Source of the DNA: Pantoea sp. Eser
GTDB taxonomy: Bacteria > Pseudomonadota > Gammaproteobacteria > Enterobacterales > Enterobacteriaceae
Reading direction: 5' to 3'
Assembly: GCA_009830035.1 (NCBI GenBank)
Contig: SZZY01000003.1
Span: 62,001-126,000, forward strand
DNA length: 64,000 bases
Position 1 is the first letter of the stretch; every line of letters begins with the position of its first letter. The notes beneath the pieces are model-generated. The model was not told the origin of the DNA. It did not search any database and was given only the letters and a program-made list of their open reading frames with translations. The position numbers were made by a program, and so were the translations under genes. Shown piece by piece: positions 44,504 through 55,560 of this stretch.

Positions 44504-44918
44504 ATGAACATCAGCGATGTGGCGAAAAAGACCGGACTCACCAGCAAGGCGATTCGTTTTTATGAAGAGAAGGGAGTGGTGACACCTCCGCTGCGCAGTG
44601 AAAATGGCTACCGCAGCTACAGCGTGCGCCATCTGGACGAACTGAACCTGTTACGCCAGGCGCGTCAGGTTGGTTTTACGCTGGATGAGTGTCGTGAACT
44701 GGTGGTGCTGTTTAATAATCCGGCGCGCCACAGTGCCGACGTCAAGGCGCGTACCCTGCAGAAAGCAGATGAGATTGCGGCGCATGGCGCATATTGAAGA
44801 GCTGCACGCAATGCGCGCACGTTTACTGGCGCTGGCCGAGGCCTGCCCGGGCGACGACAGCGCCGAATGCCCGATCATCAACATATCTGGCCGGATGCTG
44901 TGCTCAACCGGGCGGTAA
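44504..44918 (+). pseudogene. cueR: cueR, MerR-type copper-sensing activator, frameshifted
   Basis: [24 protein letters not shown] is typical of CueR. The frame breaks near 44783 (ADEIAAHG...), where GCGCATG/GCGCAT looks like a short duplication. The expected continuation [19 protein letters not shown] and the copper-binding loop C-PGDDSAE-C are in another frame, ending TAA 44916-44918. Sensor and pump are both dead. Confidence 0.87.
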
Positions 44919-45347
44919 GCGCGGCTGAATGCGCAGGGTAACGCCTTCGACCGCCACCACTTAGACCGGCGTACCCGCCGGCAGATCCTGTTCAGCCTGA
45001 ACCCGCCAGCTGCTGTCACCAATTCGCACGTGTCCGGTGCGGTTCTGCAGCGCACTCTCCAGGATTAACTGCAGGCCAATCATCTGACTGCCGCGCTGAT
45101 TGAGAGTGTTTGGAACCTGGCGCGCTTCACGGTAGCGCATCCAGCGATACCATAAAAAGACGCAAACCAGCGTCAGAACGGCAAACATTGAGCCTTGGGC
45201 GGTCCAGCTAAACGGGATAAACCATTCGATAATGCCCACCATCACCGCGGCTAGGCCGCTCCACAGCAGATAACCGCTGGTGCCAGCATTTCCGCCGCCC
45301 AGCGTCAGCCAGAACCAGTGCGGATGGGCAATAATATCGACCAGCAT
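44904..45347 (-). pseudogene. ybbJ: ybbJ, NfeD-like membrane partner of QmcA, broken
   Basis: NfeD-family protein: membrane helices then an OB-fold domain (NRTGHVRIGDSSWRV). A TAA at 44961-44963 interrupts AGTPV-VVAVEGVTL, and a few codons are missing in the first helix region (LGGGNAGTSGYLLW). The ancestral end is TGA 44904-44906, overlapping the cueR end. Its ATG overlaps the qmcA stop by one base (TGATG). Confidence 0.8.
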
Positions 45348-46269
45348 CAGCGTTTCGACTCGGTGCGGGATTCTTTCAGCAGTTCCCCGATGCCAGCAAT
45401 CGAGCCGAGTAAGCTGCTCGCCTCCAGCGGCATCATCACCACTTTGCTGTTATTGGCTTCGCCAATTTTTTGCAGTGCGTCGGTATATTTCTGCGCCACG
45501 AAATAGTTGATGGCATTGATATCACCGGCGGCAATCGCTTCAGACACCATTTTGGTGGCGTTGACCTCCGCTTCCGCCTGACGTTCCCGCGCTTCGGCCT
45601 GCAAAAAGGCCGAGGTCCGTTCCCCTTCGGCTTTAAGGATCTGCGACTGTTTATCCCCTTCGGCGCGCAGGATCGCCGCCTGGCGTACCCCTTCCGCCGT
45701 CAGAATATCGGCGCGTTTGGTACGCTACGCTTTCATCTGTGCATTCATCGCACCGATCAGCTCCTGCGGCGGACGCACGTCGCGGATCTCAATACGGGTG
45801 ATTTTAACGCCCCACGGATTGGTGGCTTCATCCACGATGTGCAGCAGCCGGGTGTTAATGCTGTCGCGCTGCGACAACATTTCGTCCAGCTCCATGCTGC
45901 CAAGCACGGTGCGCATATTGGTCATGGTGAGGTTCAGAATAGCCTGCTCAAGATTGCTGACTTCAATACGCGGCGCGCACCGGGTCAACGACCTGAATAA
46001 AGCAGACCGCATCAATGGTAACGTTGGCGTTATCTTTGGAGATGATCTCCTGCGAGGGAATATCCAGTACCTGTTCCATCATGTTGATCTTACGACCGAC
46101 ACGATCCATGAACGGCACCGCCAGGCTTAACCCGGGTTGCAGCGTGCGGGTATAACGGCCAAAACGCTCAACCGTCCATTGACAACCTTGTGGCACAATC
46201 TTTACGCTTTACGGTCGCCCAGACAGCCACCAGCGCCAGCACGATCAGGGCAGGAATTACAGTTATCAT
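45347..46269 (-). pseudogene. qmcA: qmcA (ybbK), SPFH/prohibitin-family membrane protein, broken
   Basis: Stomatin-like protein. N-terminal anchor MITVIPALIVLALVAV is followed by a frameshift near 46215, before [11 protein letters not shown] second shift near 45970 separates DPVRAAY from [13 protein letters not shown] at 45725-45727 replaces the Glu of NAQMKAERTKR, and the rest is open to MMPLEASSLLGSIAGI. Three lesions. Its partner ybbJ is also broken. Confidence 0.88.
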
Positions 46270-46326
46270 ACAACCTCCGCGTTGTCAGATTAATGGGCCG
46301 AGTCGCTTCGGCCCGTGGCCCCGCCG

Positions 46327-47184
46327 TTAGTAGAGCAGCGAGTAAAGCTGGCGGCGATAGCGGGCGGCGAGTGCATCGCCGGTGCCCAACGCAGCCAGAA
46401 TCTCCTGCAGCATTTTACGTGCTTGGCCATCGGCGGCGTTAAGATCGGTTTTGAGGAAGCTGAACAGCAGTTCCAGCGCCTCTTCATTACGGCCGACCTG
46501 ATGCAACTGTAACGACATTTTAGCAGCCAGCCCGGCGTTCGACGGATCGGCCTCCAGCTGGGATTGCAGCTGCTGGATCTCCGGGGTATCTGCCGCCTGT
46601 TTCAGCAGATCGATCTGCGCCATCAGGCTCCGATAACGGGTATCCTGATCCTGCAACGGCACCGCTTTCAGCACCGCTTCCGCTTCATCGCTGCGGCTCA
46701 GGGTGATCAGCACTTCAGCCAGCAGGAATCCAATCTCGCTCGATTGATTGCTCAGCTGCCAGGCCTCTTTTAACAGCGGCAGCGCATCCAGCGGTTTGCC
46801 TTCTTCCATCAGCGCCATCGCCTGCTGCGCTTTTAGCTCTTCTTCACGCGGCAGAACTTTTTCCAGCAGGGCGCGGATCGCTTCTTCCGGTTGCGGTCCC
46901 TGGAAGCCATCGACCGGCTGACCGTTCTGGAACAGATAGACCGTTGGAATAGAACGCAGACCAAACTGCGACGCCACCATTTGCTCTTTATCGCAATCCA
47001 GACGGGCGAGAATAAACTGGCCGGCATACTCCTGCGCCAGCCGCTCCAGCACCGGTGTCAACTCCTGACAATGCTGGCTGCGCTCAGACCAGAAGTAAAA
47101 CAGCACCGGTAACTGCATCGACTGCTCAAGCGTCTGATGCAGGTTAGATTCGTTGATGTCGATTATCGAAGCATGTGGTGACAT
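46327..47184 (-). CDS. cnoX: chaperedoxin CnoX (YbbN)
   Basis: 285-residue holdase with an N-terminal thioredoxin fold and C-terminal TPR repeats. It protects proteins under bleach stress and hands them to GroEL and DnaK. The active-site-like SQHC has a single Cys, as in E. coli. Start placed at [14 protein letters not shown]; an upstream ATG adds six residues. Intact between broken qmcA and ybbO. Confidence 0.92.
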   Translation of the reverse strand: MSPHASIIDINESNLHQTLEQSMQLPVLFYFWSERSQHCQELTPVLERLAQEYAGQFILARLDCDKEQMVASQFGLRSIPTVYLFQNGQPVDGFQGPQPEEAIRALLEKVLPREEELKAQQAMALMEEGKPLDALPLLKEAWQLSNQSSEIGFLLAEVLITLSRSDEAEAVLKAVPLQDQDTRYRSLMAQIDLLKQAADTPEIQQLQSQLEADPSNAGLAAKMSLQLHQVGRNEEALELLFSFLKTDLNAADGQARKMLQEILAALGTGDALAARYRRQLYSLLY

Positions 47185-47239
47185 GGATAAGTCTCTTTGC
47201 AAAAAGTGTTTAAAGAATATGGGGCCAACTGGCCGCGCT

Positions 47240-48007
47240 TCAAGTTCTAATCAGGCTGCACGCTCGATGGCTGTGCAAAATGCGATCCAGCATCCAGCCC
47301 GGCAGCAGGCGTTTCAGCAGGCTCATGGCATGTGCGACCAGCGTCACCGGATAGCGTAAACGCGGATGTTTGCTCTCGAGTGCATGACGAAGTTTAGGCA
47401 GAATAGCCTTTGGTGGCAGCGTAAAGCGTGCGGCAATGCCAGTATTAAGCACCGGCTTATTATCAGTGAAACGGCGGGTGTGAATCGGTCCCGGTTCTAT
47501 CAGGCTGACGCGGATATTACTGGCGCGCAGCTCCAGCCGCCGCGCATCGCTCCAGGCTTCCAGCGCATATTTACTGGCGGCGTAAGCGCCCCGGCCGGGG
47601 GTAGAGATCAGACCGAGTATCGAACTGGTATTAATAATCCGGCCATCACCACTGGCCGCCAGCGCGGGGATCAGCCGCAGCGTCAGCTGATGAACGCCGA
47701 AAAAGCTACTGGAAAACTGCTGCTCCAGCTGCTGGCGGGAGAGGGTGCGTAACGGTCCATAAAGACCAAAACCGGCATTGTTAAACAGGCCTGCCAGACA
47801 GTTATCGCTGAGCGCGATTACCTTATCGACGCTCTACGGATCGTCGAGATCCAGTTGAAGACCGATAAAACCCAGCGTCTCCATGCGCGCCACATCATCC
47901 GCTTTGCGGCAGGCGGCGATCACCCGGTAGCCGCGCGCCTGAAGATCGTGCGCCGCGACTAGGCCAATACCGCTGGAACAACCTGTAATCAGGATGGTTT
48001 TTTGCAT
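47240..48007 (-). pseudogene. ybbO: ybbO, short-chain dehydrogenase/reductase, amber-interrupted
   Basis: NADP-dependent SDR (aldehyde reductase type). Cofactor motif TGCSSGIG near the N-terminus, NNAG, and catalytic S-YAASK are present. TAG at 47834-47836 follows QLDLDDP where Glu is expected (GAG to TAG). Small in-frame deletions after that stop and after RRFTDN also shorten it. Otherwise one open frame to TGA 47240-47242. Confidence 0.83.
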
Positions 48008-48051
48008 TTCTTTACCCTTTTTGCGTGCCTGTTCGCGCTACGGCTGCTTAA

Positions 48052-48674
48052 CTAAGAGAGCCAGCTGGGAGCCAGCTCTTTTGCCATCAATCCGGCGATA
48101 AAGGGTTGGGCATCAGGATTGGGATGGATACCTTCCTGCTGCATCCACTCCGGTTTCAGGTAGACCTGCTCCATGAAAAAGGGACCAGTGGAATGTTGTA
48201 CTGTTGCGCTAAGTCGGGATAGATGCCGCTGAACGCTTCGGTGTAGCGGCGTCCGTAATTGGCCGGCAGTCGAATCTGCATCAGCAGCGGTTTCGCATTG
48301 GCGGCTTTAACATCATCGATCACTTTACTCAGATTTTGCGCGATATCGGCGGGTGGAAAACCACGCAGACCGTCGTTACCGCCCAATTCGATTAACACCC
48401 ATTGCGGCTGATGCTGCTTTAATAGCGCGGGCAAACGCGCCAGACCTTGTGCGGCAGTATCACCGCTGATGCTGGCGTTGATCACCCTGGGCTGCTGCTG
48501 CCACTGCTTGTTCAGCAGGCTCGGCCAGGCCGCGGTGGCAGACATGCGGTATCCCGCGCTGAGGCTGTCGCCCAGCACCATCAGGGTATCCGCGGCAGCA
48601 AAACGCAACACCAGCAAAAGAATCAATAACAGGAAAGGATAATGCCAGCGGAAAACATTATTGAAGTTCATCAT
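48052..48674 (-). pseudogene. tesA: tesA, periplasmic thioesterase I/lysophospholipase L1, frameshifted
   Basis: GDSL hydrolase. Signal peptide MMNFNNVFRWHYPF..., block I GDSLSAGYR, block III GGNDGLRGF. One T is missing from the homopolymer in LVPFFMEQ near 48180. The catalytic block with Asp/His (GIHPNPDAQPF) is in the other frame, ending TAG 48052-48054. The 5' end overlaps divergent ybbA, as in E. coli. Confidence 0.85.
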
Positions 48675-49328
48675 TTTACTAAGTCCGTCGGTCAGGGAGA
48701 GCATCAGTTAACCATCCTTACCGGAGTTGAGTTAGTTGTCAAACCAGCCGAGACGCTGGCGCTGATTGGCGAATCGAGCTCCGGTAAGTCAACCCTGCTG
48801 GGGATTCTGGCCGGGCTGGATGATGGCAGCAGCGGTGAAGTCCATCTGCTGGGCCAGCCGTTACACCAGATGAATGAGGAGCAGCGTGCGGCGTTACGCG
48901 CCCGCCAGGTTGGGTATGTGTTTCAGTCGTTTATGCTGGTGCCGACCCTGAATGCGCTGGAAAACTTGCAACTGCCGTCACTGCTGCGCGGCGACAGCGA
49001 TCGCCAGAGCCGTGAGCAGGCGCGGGAGCTGCTGACCCTGCTGGGACTGGGTGAACGCCTGCATCATCTGCCGGCGCAGCTTTCCGGCGGTGAACAGCAG
49101 CGGGTGGCGCTGGCGCGCGCCTTCAGTGGCCGTCCGGGCCTGCTGTTTGCCGATGAGCCGACTGGTAATCTTGACCGAAAAACCGGCGATCGGATTGCCG
49201 ACCTGCTGTTCTCGCTGAACCGCGATTTTGCCACCACCCTGATTCTGGTCACCCACGATGAGCAACTGGCCGCGCGCTGCGATCGTCGCCTGCGGCTGCG
49301 TGACGGTAAATTGTGGGAGGAGCAATGA
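48642..49328 (+). CDS. ybbA: ABC transporter ATP-binding protein YbbA (Walker A altered)
   Basis: 228-residue MacB/LolD-type ATPase that pairs with the permease YbbP. Signature LSGGEQQRVALARA and Walker B LLFADEPTGNLD are normal. The Walker A reads GESSSGKST (43-51), while the family has GESGSGKST, so the fourth-position Gly is Ser46. The frame is complete and its stop overlaps ybbP. With the permease gene destroyed, the protein has no visible partner. Confidence 0.85.
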   Translation: MPAENIIEVHHFTKSVGQGEHQLTILTGVELVVKPAETLALIGESSSGKSTLLGILAGLDDGSSGEVHLLGQPLHQMNEEQRAALRARQVGYVFQSFMLVPTLNALENLQLPSLLRGDSDRQSREQARELLTLLGLGERLHHLPAQLSGGEQQRVALARAFSGRPGLLFADEPTGNLDRKTGDRIADLLFSLNRDFATTLILVTHDEQLAARCDRRLRLRDGKLWEEQ

Positions 49329-50895
49329 TCTGGCGCTGGTTCTGGTGCGAGTGGCGCTCGACCTCGCTGTTGATTGTCTGGCTGGCGTTGACGCTGGCAG
49401 TAGCCTGCGTGCTGGAGCTGGGGTCGATCAGCGATCGAATGGATAAAGGCCTCAGTCAGCAGAGCCGTGATTTTATGGCGGGCGACCGGACGCTGCGCAG
49501 CAGTTATGCCGTCCCGGCGGCGTGGCTGGATAAGGCCCGGGCAACTGGGCTGACGGTCAGCCGCCAGCTGACGTTCATGACCATGACCTTTGCCGATCAG
49601 TCGCCGCAGCTGGCGTCGGTGAAGGCAGTAGACGACCGTTATCCGATGTTTGGCAATCTGCAGACCGAACCTGCGGGCCTGAAGCCGCAGGCGGCACCGC
49701 GGCTGATGGTGCTGCTCAATCTCAAGGTCGGCGATCTGCTTGAGGTCGGTGATACCCAGCCGCGGATTGCCGGCGAGGTGATTCAGGAGCCGGATGGCGG
49801 CTTTAATCCGTTTGAAATGGCGCCGCGACTGCTGATCAACCTGGCTGATGCGGCCAGCACCGGTGCGATTCAGCCCGGCAGCCGCATCAGCTGGCGCGCT
49901 ATGACCGCTGGATAGAACCGCAGCTCAAGGCTGACCAGCGCTGGATCAGCATTGAAAATTCTGAGGATGCGCTGGGACGTTCGATGCAGCGCGCGCAACA
50001 GTTCCTGTGTTCTCCGCGCTGCAGAAGTTGATCATCGGTCAGTGGCTGGCGGTGCTGCTGGCAGCGATTGCCATTGCCGGCGGCCTGGTCGGACAGGAGG
50101 TGGAAGCGGCGCTGATGAATGCTGAACCTGGTGTTGCCAGCCAGCTGCCAGTTTCTGGCCGTGGGTCTGGGCGGTCGGATCGCTGTTTATTATCTCGCTG
50201 CTGGTGATGCGCGGCGATCTGCTCGATCGCTGGCAGCAGCAGTTACCGGCCGACAGCCCGAACTTCTTCCTGCTGAATATGACCGCCGATCAGGTGCTGC
50301 AGGTGCGCAACTTCCTGCAGTCTCATCAGATCAAACCCGAAACCTTCTACCCTATTGCGTGGGTGCGGCTCAGCGAACTCAACGGCAAACCGGCCGATCC
50401 GACGCTGGATAACGCCCTGAACCGTGAACTTAACCTGACCGCGCTGGCGGAGCGGCCGGATCACAATCCGCTGGTGGCCGGAAGCTGGCCGCCCAAAGCG
50501 GGCGGGGTCTCGATGGAGGCGGAGTTGGCTACCCGCTTAGGGGTGAAGCTCGGTGACACTCTGACCTTTGATGGCGATACGCAAAAATTCAGCGCCAGAA
50601 TCACCATCCTGCGCAAAGTAGACTGGGAGAGCCTGAAGCCGAATTTCTTCTTCATCTTCCCGCCGAGCGCGCTGGATAGCCAGCCGCAGACTTGGCTCAC
50701 CAGTTTCCGGATGGAGGGCAATCCGGCGCTACTGGTGGAACTGAACCGCAGTTTTCCGACGCTGAGTCTACTGGATATCGGCAGCATCATGCGGCAAATC
50801 GGCCAGGTGCTGACGCAGGTCAGCCAGACGCTGGAAGTGATGGTGATACTGGTGACCGCTTGTGGTGTGCTGCTGTTGCTGGCTCAGAGAGCATA
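49325..50895 (+). pseudogene. ybbP: ybbP, MacB-like ABC permease, deleted and frameshifted
   Basis: N-terminal segment MIWRWFWCEWRSTSLLIVW to about 49900 is intact. Then come frameshifts near 49900 and 50010, and deletions that remove most of the central membrane region. A restored stretch RGDLLDRWQQQLP to VMVILVTACGVLLLLAQ runs to about 50890. The last about 100 codons (FtsX-type C-terminal helices) are gone. The deletion edge is next to the end of purK. Confidence 0.88.
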
Positions 50896-50926
50896 CGCCC
50901 ACCGCAAAAACGCCATCCCTGGCCCG

Positions 50927-52081
50927 CTATGCTTTGCTCCAAGCGTATGGCTCCCCTCGCATTGAGCTTCTCAGTTGCCTGAAAATGCCATCATCAGGCT
51001 CCGGTGCGGAGGATTGCAGTTTTTCGACCGCCCAGGCGATGCCGCTGGCGTACTCTTCCGGTAGCTGAGGCACCAGCGCATTAAGGGCAGTCCTGAGCCG
51101 CTCTGTATCACTGTCGGTCAGATTGAGGTGCCCGACCTTGCGGCCCGGACGCACCTCTTTGTCATACCAGTGCAGATGCACCGGCGGCTGCTGCAACCAG
51201 TCAACGTTGACGGCCGTACCGATCAGATTGACCATCGCCGACGGCGCAAACACCACCGGCTGCGGCAGGGGCAGCGCCAGAATCGCCCGCAGATGCAGTT
51301 CGAACTGGCTGATGGAAGCACCATTCTGCGTCCAGTGACCGCTGTTGTGCACCCGTGGAGCCAGCTCGTTAATCAGCAATCCATCCGGCGTGACAAAACA
51401 CTCCATCGCCATCACGCCGACGTAGTTCAGTTCCTGCATGATGGCGCTCAGCATCGCTTGCGCCTGCTGCTGCGCCTGATCAGCTTGGGGCAGCGCCACG
51501 CTGGTGCGCAGAATGCCGTCCTGATGCAGATTGTGGGTCAGCGGATAGAACACCGTGCTGCCATCATGGCCGCGCGCGCCGACCAGCGACACTTCGCCAG
51601 AGAAATTAATGCCCTGTTCGACGATGCATTCGCCATAGCATTCTTCCGGCAGCGCATCGGTTTCGGTTTCGCCGGCGCGCAGGCGCCACTGGCCACGACC
51701 GTCATAACCGCCGGTGCGGCGCTTCACAATCGCCAGTTCGCCGAGTGAGGCAAACACCGACGGCCATTCGCCTTTGTCGGCCAGCAACTGCCACGGCGCA
51801 GTGGCGAGATGGAGCTGATCCAGCAGCTGTTTCTGGGTCAGGCGATCGGCCAGTCGTGGAAATATATCGCGGTTCACAAACGCCGGATGACTCGCCAGTT
51901 CGCGGGTCAGCGCGGTTTCCGGCCAGCGCTCAATTTCGGCGGTGATCACGCTATCGGCCATCGGCAGAGCCATCGGATCGGCATCCAGCCCCACCGGATA
52001 AACCGCGATCCCCAGCGGTTCACCCGCCTGGCGCAGCATACGGCCTAACTGACCGTTACCGAGGACGCAAACCGGCTTCAT
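50927..52081 (-). CDS. purK: N5-carboxyaminoimidazole ribonucleotide synthase
   Basis: ATP-grasp enzyme that carboxylates AIR in purine synthesis. 384 residues; the first about 355 match the family ([18 protein letters not shown] to [12 protein letters not shown]). An extra tail of about 28 residues ([11 protein letters not shown]...) is not expected; it probably arose when the ybbP 3' end and the original purK stop were deleted. Overlaps purE by ATGA. Catalytic region intact, so probably functional. Confidence 0.93.
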   Translation of the reverse strand: MKPVCVLGNGQLGRMLRQAGEPLGIAVYPVGLDADPMALPMADSVITAEIERWPETALTRELASHPAFVNRDIFPRLADRLTQKQLLDQLHLATAPWQLLADKGEWPSVFASLGELAIVKRRTGGYDGRGQWRLRAGETETDALPEECYGECIVEQGINFSGEVSLVGARGHDGSTVFYPLTHNLHQDGILRTSVALPQADQAQQQAQAMLSAIMQELNYVGVMAMECFVTPDGLLINELAPRVHNSGHWTQNGASISQFELHLRAILALPLPQPVVFAPSAMVNLIGTAVNVDWLQQPPVHLHWYDKEVRPGRKVGHLNLTDSDTERLRTALNALVPQLPEEYASGIAWAVEKLQSSAPEPDDGIFRQLRSSMRGEPYAWSKA

Positions 52082-52587
52082 GCCTCCTCCCGTGGATCTG
52101 GATGATTCAGCACCTCATCGGTCTGGCTCTGACGCCAGTTGGCCAGTCGTGAGCGCAGCGCGTCGTCATGAATCGCCAGAATCTGCGCAGCCAGCAGCCC
52201 GGCATTGGCGGCACCGGCTTTACCAATCGCCAGCGTACCGACCGGAATGCCGCGCGGCATCTGCACAATCGAATAGAGGCTGTCGACACCGCTCAGCGCC
52301 GCGCTCTGAGCCGGCACGCCCAGTACCGGCAGCAGGGTTTTAGCCGCCAGCATGCCTGGCAGATGTGCTGCGCCACCCGCGCCAGCAATGATGACCTGAA
52401 AGCCCCGTTCAGCGGAGGTTTCGGCGAAGCTGAACAGTTTATCCGGCGTACGGTGTGCGGAGACCACTTCAACATGGAAGGGCACGTCGAGGCTGGTAAG
52501 AATTCCAGCAGTGAACTGCATGGTGGACCAGTCACTTTTGGAACCCATAACAATCGCGATGCGGGTCGGGGCGGCGTTGGATGACAT
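52078..52587 (-). CDS. purE: N5-carboxyaminoimidazole ribonucleotide mutase
   Basis: 169-residue PurE that converts N5-CAIR to [13 protein letters not shown] and the active-site SAHRTP and [12 protein letters not shown] segments are complete. First gene of purEK, with a consensus PurR box upstream. Intact. Confidence 0.97.
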   Translation of the reverse strand: MSSNAAPTRIAIVMGSKSDWSTMQFTAGILTSLDVPFHVEVVSAHRTPDKLFSFAETSAERGFQVIIAGAGGAAHLPGMLAAKTLLPVLGVPAQSAALSGVDSLYSIVQMPRGIPVGTLAIGKAGAANAGLLAAQILAIHDDALRSRLANWRQSQTDEVLNHPDPREEA

Positions 52588-52672
52588 GCGGTCAACTCCT
52601 GTGAATGAACAAACAGATCTGGCCCGGCGGACAGGTTTTGAAGGGCACAGAGAATAGCATGAGAAGAGAGCA

Positions 52673-52688
52673 AGGAAAACGGTTGCCT
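52673..52688 (-). promoter_or_regulatory. PurR operator of purEK
   Basis: AGGCAACCGTTTTCCT on the minus strand matches every fixed position of the PurR consensus ANGCAANCGNTTNCNT, 86 bases upstream of purE. Confidence 0.9.
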
Positions 52689-52717
52689 CGGGCTAAACGC
52701 GTGGTTTTACGCTACGA

Positions 52718-53434
52718 TTAAAAGTCAAAATCGATCAGCTGAATCCCGCTGGCGTCGAGCTGAATCATCGATCCCCGACTGTGCCAGGCCTCGAGCACCG
52801 CACGTTGCGCGGTTTCGCCCTGCAGCGTCAGCTGATGAATGGCCGGACGGTGGGTATGCCCGTGGATCAGCAAACGCACCTGCTGGCGCAGCAGAGTGGC
52901 GATCACCGCGTCGTGGTTCACATCCATGATGGTCAGGGATTTATGCTGATTGGCTTGTTTGCTGTCGGCTCGCATCCGTGCGGCGATGCGTTTGCGCAGC
53001 CGCAGCGGTAGCGCCAGAAACAGTCGCTGGATCCACGGGTTATGGACTTTGGCACGAAAGCGCAGGTAGCCCGCGTCATCGGTGCAGAGCGTATCGCCGT
53101 GCATGATCAGCAGACGGTGGCCGTAGAGCGTCAGCACCTGTTCTTCAGGCAGCAGCGTCATGCCGCTGGCGCGGGCGAAGCGCTGACCGATCAGGAAGTC
53201 GCGGTTGCCGTGAATAAAATAGACCGGAACGGAGAGGGCGCGCAGGGCGCTGGCGACCTGCTGATGCAGCGGATTGGGATCGTCGTCGCCAATCCAGGCT
53301 TCAAACAGATCGCCCAGAATATAGAGCGCGTCGCAGTGTGGCGCTTCGCGCTGTAAAAAATGCAGAAAACCGGCGGTGATCGCCGGTTCTTCCTGACACA
53401 GATGGATATCTGCGATAAACAGGGTGCGCGACAT
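52718..53434 (-). CDS. lpxH: UDP-2,3-diacylglucosamine diphosphatase
   Basis: Lipid A pathway enzyme, 238 residues, calcineurin-like metallophosphatase: ADIHL (Asp9, His11), GDLFEAW, HGNRDF, and GHTHRP metal ligands are all present. Its ATG overlaps the ppiB stop by one base. Essential in most enterobacteria; intact. Confidence 0.96.
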   Translation of the reverse strand: MSRTLFIADIHLCQEEPAITAGFLHFLQREAPHCDALYILGDLFEAWIGDDDPNPLHQQVASALRALSVPVYFIHGNRDFLIGQRFARASGMTLLPEEQVLTLYGHRLLIMHGDTLCTDDAGYLRFRAKVHNPWIQRLFLALPLRLRKRIAARMRADSKQANQHKSLTIMDVNHDAVIATLLRQQVRLLIHGHTHRPAIHQLTLQGETAQRAVLEAWHSRGSMIQLDASGIQLIDFDF

Positions 53435-53928
53435 TACTCGCTGACAGTGACTTTCTGGATGATAACGTCATCTTTTGGTACATCCTGGTGCATGCCGCTG
53501 CGGCCAGTCGATACCGCTTTGATCTTCTCGACCACGTCCACGCCTTCAACCACTTCAGCGAACACACAGTAACCCCAGCCTTTTACGCTTTCGTCACGAA
53601 AGTTCAGGAAGTCGTTGTCAGCCATGTTGATGAAAAACTGTGCGGTCGCAGAGTGCGGCGCAGACGTACGTGCCATCGCCAGAGTACCTTTGGTGTTTTT
53701 CAGGCCATTGTTGGCTTCGTTCTGGATTTCATCTTTGGTGGCTTTCTGCTTCATGCCCGGCTCGAAGCCGCCGCCCTGAATCATAAAGCCGTTGATCACC
53801 CGGTGGAAAATGGTGTTGTCGTAGAAACCTTCACGGCAGTAATCTAGGAAGTTCTTTACGGTTGCCGGCGCTTTATCATCGAAGGTTTTGATTACGATAT
53901 CGCCATGGTTCGTCTGGAAAGTTACCAT
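53434..53928 (-). CDS. ppiB: cytoplasmic peptidyl-prolyl cis-trans isomerase B (cyclophilin)
   Basis: 164 residues, [16 protein letters not shown]. The cyclophilin active-site segments [13 protein letters not shown] and TAQFFIN are intact. Upstream in-frame codons are not conserved. Overlaps lpxH; divergent from cysS, as in other enterobacteria. Confidence 0.96.
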   Translation of the reverse strand: MVTFQTNHGDIVIKTFDDKAPATVKNFLDYCREGFYDNTIFHRVINGFMIQGGGFEPGMKQKATKDEIQNEANNGLKNTKGTLAMARTSAPHSATAQFFINMADNDFLNFRDESVKGWGYCVFAEVVEGVDVVEKIKAVSTGRSGMHQDVPKDDVIIQKVTVSE

Positions 53929-54141
53929 TTTTGTCGTCCTGTGTAAGGTTGTCGTCAGTTGCTGAGGCCGCGTCATCGGTCGGCGTGCCCCTTTTTGTCG
54001 ACCGTTCTTATATCATAATTTCTGATGACGCGTCAGCAGCGCGGCGCAGTTGGCTTGCTTTGCGTCGCGCGAGCGATAAAAATACGGCACAATGTCTGGA
54101 TACTTAAAAGTGTCAACCACACGCCAATACGGAACCGTTCA

Positions 54142-55527
54142 ATGCTTAAGATTTATAACACACTGAGTCGACAGAAAGAGGAATTCAAACCCATTCATGC
54201 CGGTAAAATCGGGATGTATGTTTGCGGCATCACGGTGTATGACCTCTGTCACATTGGTCATGGGCGGACGTTCGTGGCGTTTGACGTGGTGGCACGCTAC
54301 CTGCGTTACCTCGGCTACCAACTGAACTACGTGCGTAACATCACCGACATCGACGATAAAATTATCAAACGCGCCAACGAGAACGGCGAAAGCATCGAAA
54401 CCCTGACCAATCGGATGATTGGTGAGATGCACAACGATTTCGCTGCGCTGGGCATTTTACCGCCCGATCAGGAGCCACCCGCCACCCGCCACATCGGCGA
54501 GATTATTGAGCTGGTTGAAACCCTGATCGCCCGCGATCACGCTTACGTAGCCGACAATGGTGACGTAATGTTTGATGTGATGAGCGATGCCGATTACGGC
54601 GCGCTGTCACGTCAGGACCTGGAGCAGCTGCAGGCGGGCGCGCGGGTTGAAGTGGCGGACGTGAAGCGTAACCCGATGGATTTCGTGCTGTGGAAGATGT
54701 CCAAAGCGGACGAGCCGGCCTGGTCATCACCGTGGGGCAATGGACGTCCTGGCTGGCACATTGAGTGCTCGGCGATGAACTGCCGGCAGCTAGGTACCCA
54801 TTTTGATATTCACGGCGGCGGTTCAGACCTGATGTTCCCGCACCATGAAAACGAGATCGCCCAGTCGACCTGTGCGCATGATGGTCCGTACGTGAACTAC
54901 TGGATGCACTCCGGCATGGTGATGGTCGACCGCGAGAAGATGTCGAAATCGCTGGGCAACTTCTTCACCGTGCGTGACGTGCTGCAACATTATGACGCTG
55001 AGACCGTGCGTTACTTCCTGATGTCTGGTCACTATCGTAGCCAGCTCAACTATGGCGAAGATAACCTGAATCAGGCGCGTGCCGCGCTGGAGCGGCTGTA
55101 TACCGCGCTGCGCCACACTGACAGCAGCGTGCCAGCCCGCGGCGGCGAAGCGTTTGAAGCACGGTTCCGCACGGCAATGGATGATGATTTCAATACCCCG
55201 GAAGCCTATTCGGTGCTGTTCGATATGGCGCGCGAAGTCAACCGCCTGAAAAGCGAAGACAGTGACTCAGCGAACGGCCTGGCATCGAAGCTGCGCGAGA
55301 TCGCGAACGTTCTGGGCATCCTGCAGCAGGATCCTGAGCAGTTCCTACAAAGCGGCGCTCAGGTGAATGACGAAGAAGTGGCTGAGATTGAACACTGGGT
55401 AAAAGCGCGTGCCAATGCGCGTGCCGCCAAAGACTGGGCGCAGGCCGATATCGCCCGCGACAAGCTGAATGCGCTGGGCGTGATCGTTGAAGATGGGCCG
55501 CAGGGGTCCAGCTGGCGCCGCAAATAA
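54142..55527 (+). CDS. cysS: cysteinyl-tRNA synthetase
   Basis: Class I aminoacyl-tRNA synthetase, 461 residues. HIGH at 37-40, zinc ligand Cys28, KMSKS loop (EKMSKSLGN), and C-terminal anticodon-binding domain are intact. Start at MLKIYNTLS, the family N-terminus. Terminator downstream. Confidence 0.98.
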   Translation: MLKIYNTLSRQKEEFKPIHAGKIGMYVCGITVYDLCHIGHGRTFVAFDVVARYLRYLGYQLNYVRNITDIDDKIIKRANENGESIETLTNRMIGEMHNDFAALGILPPDQEPPATRHIGEIIELVETLIARDHAYVADNGDVMFDVMSDADYGALSRQDLEQLQAGARVEVADVKRNPMDFVLWKMSKADEPAWSSPWGNGRPGWHIECSAMNCRQLGTHFDIHGGGSDLMFPHHENEIAQSTCAHDGPYVNYWMHSGMVMVDREKMSKSLGNFFTVRDVLQHYDAETVRYFLMSGHYRSQLNYGEDNLNQARAALERLYTALRHTDSSVPARGGEAFEARFRTAMDDDFNTPEAYSVLFDMAREVNRLKSEDSDSANGLASKLREIANVLGILQQDPEQFLQSGAQVNDEEVAEIEHWVKARANARAAKDWAQADIARDKLNALGVIVEDGPQGSSWRRK

Positions 55528-55535
55528 ACCGGAGA

Positions 55536-55557
55536 GGGCGAGCAATCGCCCTTTTTT
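55536..55557 (+). terminator. Rho-independent terminator of cysS
   Basis: GGGCGA-GCAA-TCGCCC stem followed by six T. The stem-loop is nearly the same as the amtB terminator at 12918. Confidence 0.9.
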
Positions 55558-55560
55558 ATT

